From Symsagittifera roscoffensis (Eukaryota; Xenacoelomorpha; Acoela; Convolutidae), in contig NC_087065.1 of the NCBI RefSeq assembly GCF_963678635.1, positions 7,523,209 through 7,587,208 on the forward strand: 64,000 nucleotides of DNA, written 5' to 3'. Below the pieces are notes generated by a model that saw nothing but the letters and a program-made list of their open reading frames with translations, did no database searches and had not been told where the DNA came from. Of the stretch, positions 33,501-43,174 are shown piece by piece. Position 1 is the first letter of the stretch; each line of letters starts with the position of its first letter. Position numbers and translations under genes: made by a program.

Positions 33501-36500
33501 AACCATTGCAATAAACGATATAGCTTAAACGTGAAAAAATTCTTTTGTTAAACATGCAAACATATTACGTTAAAAAAGCTTAAACATGGCGAGATAGTGA
33601 AGCCCGTTTAGATAAATAATATAAAATAGAATAAAGTTTTAAAAAATTAGGCGACGGGTAGACAGACATAATCAAATTAATTTAAAAAGCAGGTATACTG
33701 ACAGACAGACAGACAGACTTACTTTGGCTTCAAAAAAAATAACTGAAAAATTAATGACCTTGCGGAAAAATAATTGAAAAATTTTCTTAAGCATTGCAAT
33801 TTATATATAGCTTAAACATGAAAAAATTCTTTCGTTAAACATGCAAAATTATTATGCTTAAACATGGGAGATAGCTGTCACTCGCAGTTAAAAATAGTAT
33901 AGATAGCTATAGATAGATAGATATAGATAAATAATTTTTGCCGATTTATTTTTTTTTTGTGAAAGTAGAAAGTCAGAATTTCCACTAACGGTCATAACAT
34001 TCTGCACCATATCATTTGTAATTGAAATAGATTGCACGAAGAAATTTCTGGCAGCCCCGAGATTCCCACTTTTCATTGCTTCTTTGCCTTTCAACAAATT
34101 CTCCTCGCGTTTCCTTAAAAATCATCGTCTTTAATTATTTGTCACCAAGTTGCAATAAAATAGTGCTGCAATAATACCTACGCCTCGTCTGCGTTACGGG
34201 AGATTTAGCCGGAAGATCACATCCATCGAACACAATGATTGGTTTTATGTCGTTTGAAAGTAGCATATTGACAAATTTCAGGCAGTAGGTAACATATCTA
34301 ATCACAAAGTCGATCAATTTGAACACATTTTATTAAACCAACAATATTGCATGGGAACCGAAAAACATAACAAACTGCTTTATCATTTCGAAAACCTCCT
34401 AGAGTTTTTTGGTGTTGTTAGCCCCGTAAAGTATCAAAAACCGCTTCAAAAGTGATATTCTTTGCCAGCAAATAAAACTTTGTTGAGAAATTATAAACAT
34501 GTTTTTCTTTGCGAATCAGTGATATAATCAGAAGCTTCGACAATTATTTCAAAACAACAAAATGATTAAGGAAAAACTTCTAAGAAAATTTTTTAAAAGT
34601 CGTCAAGCAACAGGTGACTGACACAAATTTGAAATTTTTACCTAATGCACAAAAGGTTGTTGCTGGAACACTGGTATCCTTACGAGCACGCCTAATATTT
34701 CATCAAAAACGACAAACCAGATAAAAGCAACCAAAAATATTTTTAAAAATGTGCAATGAATAGTTCCAACAATATTTGATAAAGACGGCAACGCAGAGAT
34801 TACTTAAAATATACTGCTTTGTTGCACAAGACGGAAACTGCGTCCAAATCCAACCCTTAGATTTGGCGCAGAAGTGATGAAATCTTTGTACACCCCTAAA
34901 TTACAATGGTTTGATGAAATACTATGGTTTGATGAAATACTATCGAACAAAAGCCTAAAACTCAAAGAAATAATGCATCTTCGATAAAAGTTTTCTTCGA
35001 AGGAAAAGAATTGAACAATGATCAAAATTATTTAAAAAAAGATTATTTTGTTTTCAAAATTATTCCCAAAAAAGCGTTAAATGAAACTTCAAAAAACGAA
35101 TTGTCTAGGAGTAAAACAAAGTTTTCGCGTCTTGAATTTTCCTCCTATTAAAAGCCTGTTTGTTTGCTTTAATCGCTTGAATTTACACTAAAAATGAAAA
35201 TTAGACCAGTTTTCTCGTCACTGAAAAAACCGTAATATGATACATCGCTCGACATATTCCGATATTTCTTTGTGATACCTGATTTTGGGGAAAAGTTCAA
35301 CAAAACACATACTCAAATACAAAGTTCCTCCCCACTTTCACAGGAGAGGAACAAAAATTGAATTCGCAATGGGAAGCTGCAGAAAGCAAAACTAACGTGC
35401 TTGAGAATAATATAGCCGTCAATCACTTAGAAACAAGTTAACGACTCGAAAAAGCGAGAAAAATACTCATTTTACCAAGCACTGTCTGATTTTTCTAACA
35501 AAAATTGCTGTGTTTGAAGCATCATTGAAGAAGAAATATCTTTCAAAACTAGCATTTAAAAAACCAATTTTGAAGACTTTTTCATGAAAAATCTTTAACT
35601 AGACATCAGATAGCTCATTTGGTTCATCAACTCTCATAATCTTAATTCCTCGTTATAACATCCCTGCATACGCAAAAAGTACAAACTTATAATAATTATG
35701 ATGATCAGAAATTCTTTGAATTTTGAGCAACTCTACATCAACCTGCATAAAACTTTTAAATTATTTATACCACAAAAACTGTACCCAGACGCGAAGCTGC
35801 GCTTCACAAACAGATACAAAAACGGCAGAAGGATGTTGGAAAATTTGGAAATGCAAAAAAAGACAAAACACCAGACATGTTTTTGAAAACAGTTAGCTGA
35901 CTTCAGGATTCGATACAACCTATGATTTTTAAACAATTGGCTTTACAACTACGCCATATCGGCTCCCTGTCTGAAGTCATTTAAGTACTAATATTCAATA
36001 CTATATTGAATATTTTAATTGGTGTCAGGACTATTTGCCCCAAGTCAATTGGCCCCATGCCAACTTTTCCTATACTAACTTGCCCTACATGGCAACTTGT
36101 CCTGTGCCGTTTTGTCCCATACTTAACACTTTTAATTGATTCTTTGATTTTCAAAATGAGGACCAGCAAGTGCTAATGTAGACTGGACTCGTTTTGAGAT
36201 AATAAAAGACTATAGTCAAATTTATTGAAGCTGAGCCTAAAAAAACGAAAAATTTGGTAATTACACGCCAAAATTTGACAATAATCCACAATTAGCGCCT
36301 TGAAACAAAACGAAACACGGCTATTCTTTCCTTCATTTTGCTTTTTTGTTTACCGTTTTGTTCCTAAACATCCAACATAAATGCTATGAGTCAACTTACT
36401 TGGGGAATATCTCAACGAAATAAACGAATGCTCATCATTGACGGACAAGATTTCACAAAGCAAACGACAAAAACTACTGAGCACTGGAGATGCGCAAGAT

Positions 36501-39500
36501 AAAGTTCAAACAAATGCAGCATGCTCGCCGTCACAGCAGGAGATCAACTGGTATCAACAAAAAATGAGCACAGCCACGATGTTAGACCTGTGGAAATTGT
36601 GGCAAAACAGATCATGCGTCCAATGAAAAAAGAGGCGAGGCAGCAAATTGTACCTGTCAATAGTAATATAATGGCCACTTGTCTCCAGGAAGTAACAGAT
36701 GATAAAGCAGTTTAACTATCTTTGCCCAGTCGTGCAGCAATAATTAGAACTCAAAACCGTCAGAAACAGAACTTGGTCCCGTCCTTGTCAATCATTTAAG
36801 ACAGGCATTTCTTAATTCCGACGAAATATTCTGATTTCTGTTTATCCGGCAGTGGAGTAATGGATCCTGAGCGAATTTATATTTTCGGTGATCGAAATAA
36901 AGTTCATGCCCTCGCTTCTGAAAGCCACCGCCTCTGCCTCTGATGACGCGCAACAATCGAGGATCCTTCTAGATTTCGAACGAGCCGTCGTAAACGCTTT
37001 TACAACTGCGTTTCCAGAGTCTTCAATCAAAGGCTGTTACTTTCACCTCTGCCAGGCCTTTTTACGTAAAGTTAACGAGCTGGGTTTTAAGAAAGCCTAA
37101 ATAACTCTCAGAGAAGATATATAAAAGGCGAAACACTAAGGCAAAACAGCAGGCAACCGCTATTCCCTATGAGTCTCATGGAACCTGTAGATTCATATAG
37201 AGCTCAATTTCATACACAGAGGCGAACCTAAGCTTCGCACCAATAGCGATTCAAAACAATAAAGCCGCTAAGTCGAAAAAAAACTCGAAAACTTCTTAAA
37301 AACTAGATCTATCAAAAAGGGTAGTTTTAAACCAAAAATGAGCCAAGACAATAGAATGTGAAACTAGCATCGAAATAAAAGTTATCAAGTGGTAACAAAG
37401 CCGGAAATATTCTAGCAGAAACCCTTTAGCCTGATTTTTTAAAAAACTTATCAAGTCCCCCAAACAAACAAACAATCCCATACACGCACACACAAACTTT
37501 ATTCACGCGTCAAATGAAACAACATGCGACCACTATTCCGATATAATAATGGCGAAACCTATTTACCCGAAAAAACAAATGATAATCATAATAATTTAAG
37601 ACTAATAAGAAGTTATTAGGTCCCCCTCACCCTCAAAACACAGACAAGCACACACAGAGTTTTCAATCAAAGGCTGTTACTTTCACCTCTGCCAGGCCTT
37701 TTTACGCAAAGCTAACGAGCTGGCTTTAAAGAAAGCCTAAATAACTCTCAGAGAAGTTATATGAAAAGGCGAAACAATAGGGCGAAACAGCAGGCAACGG
37801 TTATTCCCCATGAGTCTCTGAAACCATTCCCAAGAAGCAGCGGAAGGCTGATACGAACGACAAACGCCGTTGAAGATAGGCATCTCAGAATGACAGCTCA
37901 TTATCTTAAGGGAGCCACCCAAGCTTCTACACTTTACTGAGAAAGATTCAAATGAGCTCAACAAATCATAAAATCAACATTTTGAAGGCTATGGGGGGAA
38001 CGCAGAATCAAGGGCGGAAGAAATATCGGGATATTCATAAAAACCCAAAACAATTCTAGTAATTTCAACAAAGACCATGTTGTTGATTATTTTGATGCAC
38101 TAGCACATTTAACTCTTTCGTAATTTTGAAATTGCCGGTATAATTTCCACTTAATTGTCGGCATTGTATTGCATTTTTAATTGATTTTAAAAATCATCAT
38201 TTTTTCAACTTATAGCCATCGTACAGGGTCCAAATTTTGAGAGGTGATAAAGGCCAATACGGCAATAGTTTTGCTCTTTCCCTCACCCCGCCCCCTAGTC
38301 TATTTTACCCAGTATAGGGGGGTTTTAGGGGCCAGGCAGTACCTGCGGTTTTCCATTTCACCAATGAGGACCAGCAAGTGAGGACCAGCAAAGTGCTAAT
38401 GTAGACTGGACTCGTTTTGAGATAATAAAAGACTATAGTCAAATTTATTGAAGCTGAGCCTAAAAAAACATAAATTTTGGTAATTACACGCCAAAATTTG
38501 ACAATAATCTACAATTAGCGCCTTGAAACAGAACGAAACACGGCTATTCTTTCCTTCATTTTGCTTTTTTGTTTACCGTTTTGTTCCTAAACATCCAACA
38601 TAAATGCTATGAGTCAACTTACTTGGGGAATATCTCAACGAAATAAACGAATGCTCATCATTGACGGACAAGATTTCACAAAGCAAACGACAAAAACTAC
38701 TGAGCACTGGAGATGCGCAAGATAAAGTTCACACAAATGCAGCATGCTCGCCGTCACAGCAGGAGATCAACTGGTATCAACAAAAAATTAGCACAGCCAC
38801 GATGTTAGACCTGTGGAAATTGTGGCAAAACAGATCATGCGTCCAATGAAAAAAGAGGCGAGGCAGCAAATTGTACCTGTCAATAGTAGTATAATGGCCT
38901 CTTGTCTCCAGGAAGTAACAGATGATAAAGCAGTTCAATTATCTTTGCCCAGTCGTGCAGCAATAAACAGAACTCAAAACCGTCAGAAACAGAACTTGGT
39001 CCCGTCCTTGTCAATCATTAAAGACAGGCATTTCTTAATTCCGACGAAACATTCTGATTTCTGTTTATCCGGCAGTGGAGTAATGGATACTGAGCGAATT
39101 TATATTTTCGGTGATCGAAATAAAGTTCATGCCCTCGCTTCTGAAAGCCATCGCCTCTGATGACGCGCAACAATCGAGGATCCTTCTAGATTTGGAACGA
39201 GCCGTCGTAAACGCTTTTACAACTGCGTTTCCAGAGTCTTCAATCAAAGGCTGTTACTTTCACCTCTGCCAGGACTTTTTACGTAAAGTTAACGAGCTGG
39301 GTTTTAAGAAAGCCTAAATAACTCTCAGAGAAGATATATAAAAGGCGAAACACTAAGGCAAAACAGCAGGCAACCGCTATTCCCTATGAGTCTCATGGAA
39401 CCTGTAGATTCATATAGAGCTCAATTTCATACACAGAGACGAACCTAAGCTTCGCACCACTAGCGATACAAAACAATAAAGCCGCTAAGTCGAAAACAAA

Positions 39501-42500
39501 CTCGAAAACTTCTTAAAAACTAGATCTATCAAATAGGGTAGTTTTAAACCAAAAATGAGCCAAGACAGTAGAATGTGAAACTAGCATCGAAATAAAAGTT
39601 ATCAAGTGGTAACAAAGCCGGAAATATTCTAGCAGAAACCCTTTAGCCTGATTTTTTTAAAACTTATCAAGTCCCCCAAACAAACAAACAAACCCATACA
39701 CGCACACACAAACTTTATTCACGCGTCAAATGAAACAACATGCGACCACTATTCCGATATAATAATGGCGAAACCTATTTACCCGAAAAAACAAATGATA
39801 ATCATAATAATTTAAGACTAATAAGAAGTTATTAGGTCCCCCTCGCCCTCAAAACACAGACACGCACACACAGAGTTTTCAATCAAAGGCTGTTACTTTC
39901 ACCTCTGCCAGGCCTTTTTACGCAAAGCTAACGAGCTGGCTTTAAAGAAATCCTAAATAACTCTCAGAGAAGTTATATGAAAAGGCGAAACAATAGGGCG
40001 AAACAGCAGGCAACGGTTATTCCCTATGAGTCTCTGAAACCATTCCCAAGAAGCAGCGGAAGGCTGATACGAACGACAAACGCCGTTGAAGATAGGCATC
40101 TCAGAGTGACAGAATTATCTTAAGGGAGCCACCCAAGCCTCTACACTTTCCTGAAAAAGATTCAAATGAGCTCAACAAATCATAAAATCAACATTTTGAA
40201 GGCTATGGGGGCAACGCAGAATCAAGGGCGGAAGAAATATCGGGATATTCATAAAAACCCAAAACAATGTTGTTGATTATTTTGATGCACTAGCACATTT
40301 AACTCTTTCGTAATTTTGAAATTGCCGGTATAATTTCTACTTAATTATCGGCATTGCCTTGCATTTTTAATTGATTTTAAAAATCAACATTTTTTCAACT
40401 TATAGCCATCATACAGGGTCCAAATTTTGAGAGGTGACAAAGGCCAATACGGCAATAGTTTTGCTCTTTCCCTCACCCCGCCCCTACTCTATTTTACCCA
40501 GTATAGTGGGGTTTTAGGGGCCAGGCAGTAACTGCGGTTTTCCATTTCACCAATTTCATACTAATATTTTTCGACTTCTTCAAGTTTTTGAACTCTTGGC
40601 TTCTTGATTAAGAGTGTTGTGCACTATAAACTATGCTATAGGAGCTTACAAGATCAGCACTCAATTTTTTGAAAGGTTTAACTCGACATGAAATTGCCTT
40701 GAAATTTTGCCGCTTTCATTTTGTTCATGCATGCTTTGAACTCATTTTGATTCAGCACATGTTTTGATGATTCCCCATTTTGTTTCAAGCTTCATTGTTA
40801 ACAAAATATCTTTCATCTTTATGCCAACATTATGTTCTACGAGGATAGCAAAGAATCTGGGGCAAGTTTCATTTTTTTATTATCTGGAACAAAATGGCAT
40901 TGGACAAAATGTCATCTGGGGCAAGTTGGGCTGGGACAAGTTGACTTGGGGCAAAATGACATATAACCATTTAAATTGAATACGCATCAACAAAGCTGAC
41001 GACATACGCGCAACTAAATCACTTAATAGCAATGAAGCACAGCAATCATACTCAAACTGAGCACAAATATTTAGCATATACTAATTAGTTCAAGTAAAGG
41101 CTGCAAAAAATCAAAACTGTACACAGAGGCGATGCCGAGCTTTTCAGCATTTACGATAGAAAAATGAATGACCATGATTTAATTCAAATGAAAAGAAAAA
41201 TCAAAATCTGAAAACAGTAGCTGGCTGAATGCAAGAAATTCTACCAACTTTCGGAATGCCGAACTACCAAAAAAGTCCTTTCTGCAGGAACTAACCCGAA
41301 AAAGCAAAAAAAAAAATCTAGTTGCAAGAAAACAGGTCCCAACCGGATTCGAATCAAACGCCTTTGCCGTCACAAGCAGATGTGATACCTCTACGCCAGA
41401 TGGTTGATTGAATTAATCAAACTACTGGTCAAAATTCCCAACGAAACTTGATAAAAAAGCTGAAAAAAATTCGGCATTAAAACAATACGCTGTTTCATCA
41501 TCTTGAATGAAATTAAAATGAAACTGCTCAAAAAACATTGACACTAAGTTGCTTTAAGCTGACTGCGCACAACTCTCGGAACCGAAAAAAAATCGAACAC
41601 CAAGCATTGATAAAAAAAATTGAATATTGAATCAAAAAATTTAAAAAAAATTGCAATAAGTTTTTAATTTTCTAACAGAAAGTAATTGGTCGGCATAAAT
41701 GACCTCGAAAAACAAACAAAGAAGCATGATAAGGAAACAAAAAATAGCTTATTACTCTTGCAATATTCCTTTTAATTTTTTCCAAGCAAAAGTTAACAAC
41801 AGAACTATACATTTCACACAAAGATTCCCTCTCGGCCGATGCTTCTCTTATTTATGCAGCCCAAATGGGAGTGAACAGACATATCTAATCGGATAGTTTC
41901 ATTAGGAATCCATGAGGTACTTTGCTGTATCTAAGTTTTGTTTTTCACGGTTACTTATGTAGAAGTAGTAACGTGAATTACCCCCCTTCTACCCCCTCAC
42001 CAATTCCTTAACAGGGGGCAGAGGGGGGAGGTGGGGAGAGAGATTCGTTACTAGGTACCAGTACCATGGGGATACCATAATATCCTACCCCTCCATAGTT
42101 AAAGAGATCTCACAAACTTACTTGAAAAACCTTGTTTTCTTATTTGGGGTACCCCCTTTCTCTACCCCCACCCACTTAGTCCCATCATTCTTCCTTCCCC
42201 TTTCCCCTCCACCCAATTACCCACCCCCCCCCCCCCCTACCCACCATGCCCGGCAAACAAAAAAAATAAACTATTAAGGGCCCCCAAACTGAGGGCCTAA
42301 ATAAAGGGCCCCCAACCGAAATTATAATGACAATGCAGGGGCAGATCTAGAATTTTCTCGAGGGGGGAATGTTCAGAAAAAGAAGCCAAAAAAGCCGTTT
42401 TATTAACTTTTCGAAAAATTTTGATAACAAAAAATGCGTTTTTCAGCGTGTGCTGGTAAACCCCTTTAAAATTATTATTGAAAAATTTTAGGGTTTGTCG

Positions 42501-43116
42501 CCCGAAAATGGATATCATAAAAAATACCAGAGTGACCATTTGGTTGGTGAGGGGGTCGAATCCCTGTAGTAGCCGGGCTTTTTTTGTTGATTAATTCAAT
42601 GAGAGTAGAAGTATTAGCCAATCATATCTCTTGAAAATGTTCGGAATTTTGTTAGCTAACAGGCTGCAAAATTTTGAGGCACTTTTTTATCCAATCAAAA
42701 TGTGTCTTAATTTAGTGAAGAGTTTTCTGATTAATTAAATTAAAACCCAAGGTATTTAGTTTTTTTGGCTATCCGGGAAAGCGGCTCCGTGGGTACGCGC
42801 CCTTAAATAGCATTTTGTCCTGGTTGCTTTAACGTTGTCTGATGTTTACTGCAAAACTGCAACTACAAATTGAAGATGCTTACGAATCAGTTTTCTGGCC
42901 TTGAGCGAGTTCCATTGCACACCCATATGATCCTTTGTGTAGCCAGCATGATATGTCAACAACAAGCGTCAATCCTAAATCCGTATAACAATAAGCACCA
43001 ACAACAACAACAAAAATAGGATTCTCTTTCAGTTTCAACAACCTACCTTTGTACTGGGACAATTTCACAGCCACAGTTTCTTCTTTCAGAAGTGGCAATA
43101 GACCTGAAATCCCCAT
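23748..43116 (-). CDS. EXO1: Exonuclease 1 (XPG/FEN-family 5' nuclease), 11 exons
   Basis: Exons (minus strand): 43116-43047, 42974-42884, 34297-34178, 34113-33990, 31592-31455, 30837-30622, 30314-30033, 29239-29062, 25729-25523, 25072-24859 and 24528-23748. Splice phases agree at every junction and give about 806 aa (human 846). The protein starts [11 protein letters not shown]. The seven acidic catalytic residues of the family fall at the human EXO1 numbers: D30, D78, E150, D152, D171, D173 and D225. The C-terminal half is Ser/Lys-rich and probably disordered, with a PCNA-binding-like [11 protein letters not shown]1 resects 5' ends in mismatch repair and double-strand-break repair in the nucleus. 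Its introns have been heavily colonised by transposons; the 8.6-kb intron 2 holds a MULE. Catalytic integrity suggests a functional gene. Confidence 0.93.
24859..25729 (-). CDS. EXO1: EXO1 exons 9-10
   Basis: Exon 9 (25729-25523) encodes [14 protein letters not shown] and a Thr/Ser-rich stretch. Exon 10 (25072-24859) encodes a basic, Ser-rich segment ([17 protein letters not shown]) that could contain a nuclear-localisation signal. Acceptors TTTTAG and CTACAG and donors ACAG|GTAATA and ACAG|GTGTGT agree in phase with both neighbours. Confidence 0.75.
26796..27313 (-). pseudogene. hAT-type transposase C-terminal fragment (remnant)
   Basis: Two frames (27313-27026 and 27008-26796) lie in EXO1 intron 8. 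The first has [15 protein letters not shown] followed by [10 protein letters not shown], resembling the C-terminal dimerisation region of hAT transposases. The second continues with a Leu/Glu/Lys coiled-coil-like segment. A frame break lies between them, and no N-terminal catalytic part was found. A nonfunctional remnant is the best reading; a domesticated gene is less likely. Confidence 0.4.
27445..27482 (-). repeat. Degenerate tRNA-like fragment
   Basis: The minus strand shows TGGTCTAGAGA (A-box-like) and TGGATCGAATTTT (B-box-like), too close together for an intact head. Probably a deleted SINE copy. Confidence 0.3.
27945..28300 (-). repeat. tRNA-derived SINE-like copy
   Basis: The minus-strand A box is TAGCGTAGAGG (plus 28275-28285), a full match to the RNA polymerase III A-box consensus. 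A B-box-like GGCTCGAACATGG lies at plus 28231-28243. The body runs to the shared tail with CGAAGTTCAACTTCGCCTCTG at about 27951. Confidence 0.5.
28310..29061. other. EXO1 intron 8 sequence, nothing recognised
   Basis: AT-rich intronic sequence without a recognisable gene or a repeat shared with other parts of the window. Confidence 0.4.
29062..29239 (-). CDS. EXO1: EXO1 exon 8: start of the C-terminal tail
   Basis: A Ser-rich exon with no strong conservation. The acceptor is either TTTCAG (29242) or TTTCAGAG (29240); only the latter keeps phase 0 with the exon 7 donor AAA|GTTAGT. The donor CAAA|GTGAGC agrees in phase with exon 9. Confidence 0.6.
30033..30837 (-). CDS. EXO1: EXO1 exons 6-7: end of the nuclease core
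   Basis: Exon 6 (30837-30622) encodes [19 protein letters not shown] with D225 and the helix-hairpin-helix region. Compared with human EXO1 I read one extra residue after the DYL. Exon 7 (30314-30033) encodes [17 protein letters not shown] and the family segment [10 protein letters not shown]. Both exons are in phase 0. Confidence 0.92.
30905..31160 (-). repeat. CAGGGGC-type dispersed repeat in EXO1 intron 5
   Basis: It ends in the conserved ATCCTAAATCCGCCCCTG at 31160 and has the inner GAAAATCAATTTGGTCGAC shared with 16265-16549. The left end is approximate. Confidence 0.5.
31455..31592 (-). CDS. EXO1: EXO1 exon 5: XPG-I motif
   Basis: Forty-six codons in phase 0/0 between TTATCAG and AGG|GTAAGA. 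They encode [18 protein letters not shown] and [11 protein letters not shown], contributing E150, D152, D171 and D173 of the two-metal active site. Confidence 0.95.
31990..33260. repeat. Degenerate tandem array, period about 156-172 bp
   Basis: Units carrying CGTCATATCTCGAAAACTAC, then GGAGGCAAAATTCGCAAC, then AGTACCCTGACAG recur at about 32477, 32646, 32809, 32979 and 33135, with two more diverged units near 32000 and 32212. The array lies in EXO1 intron 4. Related single units form the inner part of the 410-2280 foldback arms. Confidence 0.75.
33130..33900. repeat. Half copy of the 410-2280 foldback element
   Basis: It matches the right arm (about 1430-2130) in the same orientation. Shared landmarks are GGATTTGAGAAGTGAGA, CATGGCGAGATAGTGAAGCC, the GACAGACAGACAGACTTA run and ATGGGAGATAGCTGTCACTC. 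The opposite arm is missing; at the inner end the sequence runs directly into the tandem array. Confidence 0.7.
33990..34297 (-). CDS. EXO1: EXO1 exons 3-4
   Basis: Exon 3 (34297-34178) encodes [10 protein letters not shown] and IVFDGCDLP with D78. Exon 4 (34113-33990) encodes [10 protein letters not shown] and the helical arch region. The intron between them is only 64 bp. The phases (2 to 2, then 0) match the neighbouring exons. A GATA-like microsatellite lies just downstream of exon 4 (33896-33930). Confidence 0.92.
34300..35780. other. EXO1 intron 2, left part: nothing recognised
   Basis: AT-rich intronic sequence with a short direct duplication of ATGGTTTGATGAAATACTA (34907-34942). No gene or larger repeat was recognised. 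Confidence 0.4.
35780..35970 (-). repeat. tRNA-derived SINE-like copy
   Basis: Minus-strand A box TGGCGTAGTTG (plus 35946-35956) and B box GTATCGAATCC (plus 35906-35916) at tRNA-like spacing. The body ends with GAAGCGCAGCTTCGCGTCTG at 35785-35804. Confidence 0.5.
36021..36125 (+). repeat. Left terminal inverted repeat of the MULE
   Basis: It contains TTTGCCCCAAGTCAA and several variants of CCAACTTGCCC, and is the reverse complement (diverged) of 40860-40968. Confidence 0.7.
36386..37100 (+). pseudogene. MULE transposase remnant, copy 1 (FLYWCH zinc finger plus MULE core)
   Basis: Reading from about 36386, a FLYWCH-like finger is visible: RMLIIDG, HWRCAR, then a Cys and NEHSHD in order. An in-frame TAA lies between the two halves near 36500, and another TAA at 36713-36715 interrupts the linker. 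At 36888-37100 another frame encodes [12 protein letters not shown] and [17 protein letters not shown], typical of the MULE transposase core. Two stops and a frame change make it non-coding. Confidence 0.75.
37660..37740 (+). repeat. Nested partial repeat of the MULE transposase core
   Basis: About 80 bp repeat the sequence at 37020-37100 (CAATCAAAGGCTGTTACTTT onward), about 640 bp downstream inside the same unit. The same nested copy occurs in unit 2 at 39876-39957, so it predates the 2.2-kb duplication. Confidence 0.8.
38367..40553 (+). repeat. MULE internal tandem unit, copy 2
   Basis: Near-identical to copy 1, with small deletions, for example about 30 bp lost near 40265. Confidence 0.9.
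38609..39317 (+). pseudogene. MULE transposase remnant, copy 2
   Basis: It has the same FLYWCH-like and MULE-core segments as copy 1 and shares its TAA within the FLYWCH finger. It lacks the second TAA of copy 1: the codon is CAA here, leaving 38813-39160 open. The shared stop shows that the transposase was dead before the duplication, or that the two copies have been homogenised. Confidence 0.75.
40860..40968 (-). repeat. Right terminal inverted repeat of the MULE
   Basis: It contains GGGGCAAGTTGGGC and GACAAGTTGACTTGGGGCAA, complementary to the left end. Confidence 0.7.
41100..41405 (-). repeat. tRNA-derived SINE-like copy, best preserved boxes
   Basis: Minus-strand A box TGGCGTAGAGG (plus 41388-41398) and B box GATTCGAATCC (plus 41345-41355) both match the RNA polymerase III internal promoter consensus, about 33 bp apart. 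The body shares CTACTGTTTTCA and the GCCTCTGTGTACAGTTTT tail with the copy at 35780-35970. Confidence 0.6.
41410..41925. other. EXO1 intron 2, nothing recognised
   Basis: AT-rich intronic sequence without a recognisable gene or shared repeat. Confidence 0.4.
41960..42300. repeat. C/T- and G-rich low-complexity tract
   Basis: Alternating pyrimidine-rich (CCCCCCTTCTACCCCCTC) and purine-rich (GGGGGCAGAGGGGGGAGG) stretches, ending with a C run of at least 13 bases near 42224-42237. The composition is extreme for this AT-rich intron. No coding content. Confidence 0.7.
42336..42566 (+). repeat. CAGGGGC...CCCTG short dispersed repeat, complete copy
   Basis: It begins CAGGGGCAGATCTAGAATTT and ends GGGGTCGAATCCCTG, paired with the ends of 18725-18947 in the opposite orientation. 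Non-coding. Confidence 0.6.
42884..43116 (-). CDS. EXO1: EXO1 exons 1-2: start of the XPG-N domain
   Basis: Exon 1 (43116-43047) encodes [11 protein letters not shown] and ends AAAG|GTAGGT, splitting a Gly codon. Exon 2 (42974-42884) follows TTTAG and encodes [14 protein letters not shown] with catalytic D30, ending GATTC|GTAAGC in phase 2. The 72-bp intron is short compared with the next one (8.6 kb). Confidence 0.92.
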
Positions 43117-43174
43117 GATCTAAAACAAAACAATGGTTCATCAGACAAATTACGATTTCTTGGTAATACAAAAA

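Larger units (their letters stand above)
36155..38366 (+). repeat. MULE internal tandem unit, copy 1
   Basis: It matches copy 2 at a constant offset of 2,223 bp over most of its length (for example 36438 with 38661 and 36888 with 39111), with only scattered differences. The boundary with copy 2 carries a short extra duplication of GAGGACCAGCAAGT. Confidence 0.9.
36012..40977 (+). mobile_element. MULE (Mutator-like) DNA transposon with internal tandem duplication
   Basis: Terminal inverted repeats of about 100 bp, built from sub-repeats such as AACTTGCCCCA, lie at about 36021-36125 and 40860-40968. The flanks are ATTTTAATT (36012-36020) and ATTTAAATT (40969-40977), a 9-bp target duplication with one mismatch; 8-10 bp is the known MULE size. 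Inside are two copies of a 2.2-kb unit, each with FLYWCH-type and MULE transposase sequence broken by stops. The element sits in EXO1 intron 2, opposite to the EXO1 orientation. With both transposase copies dead it is non-autonomous now. Confidence 0.8.
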
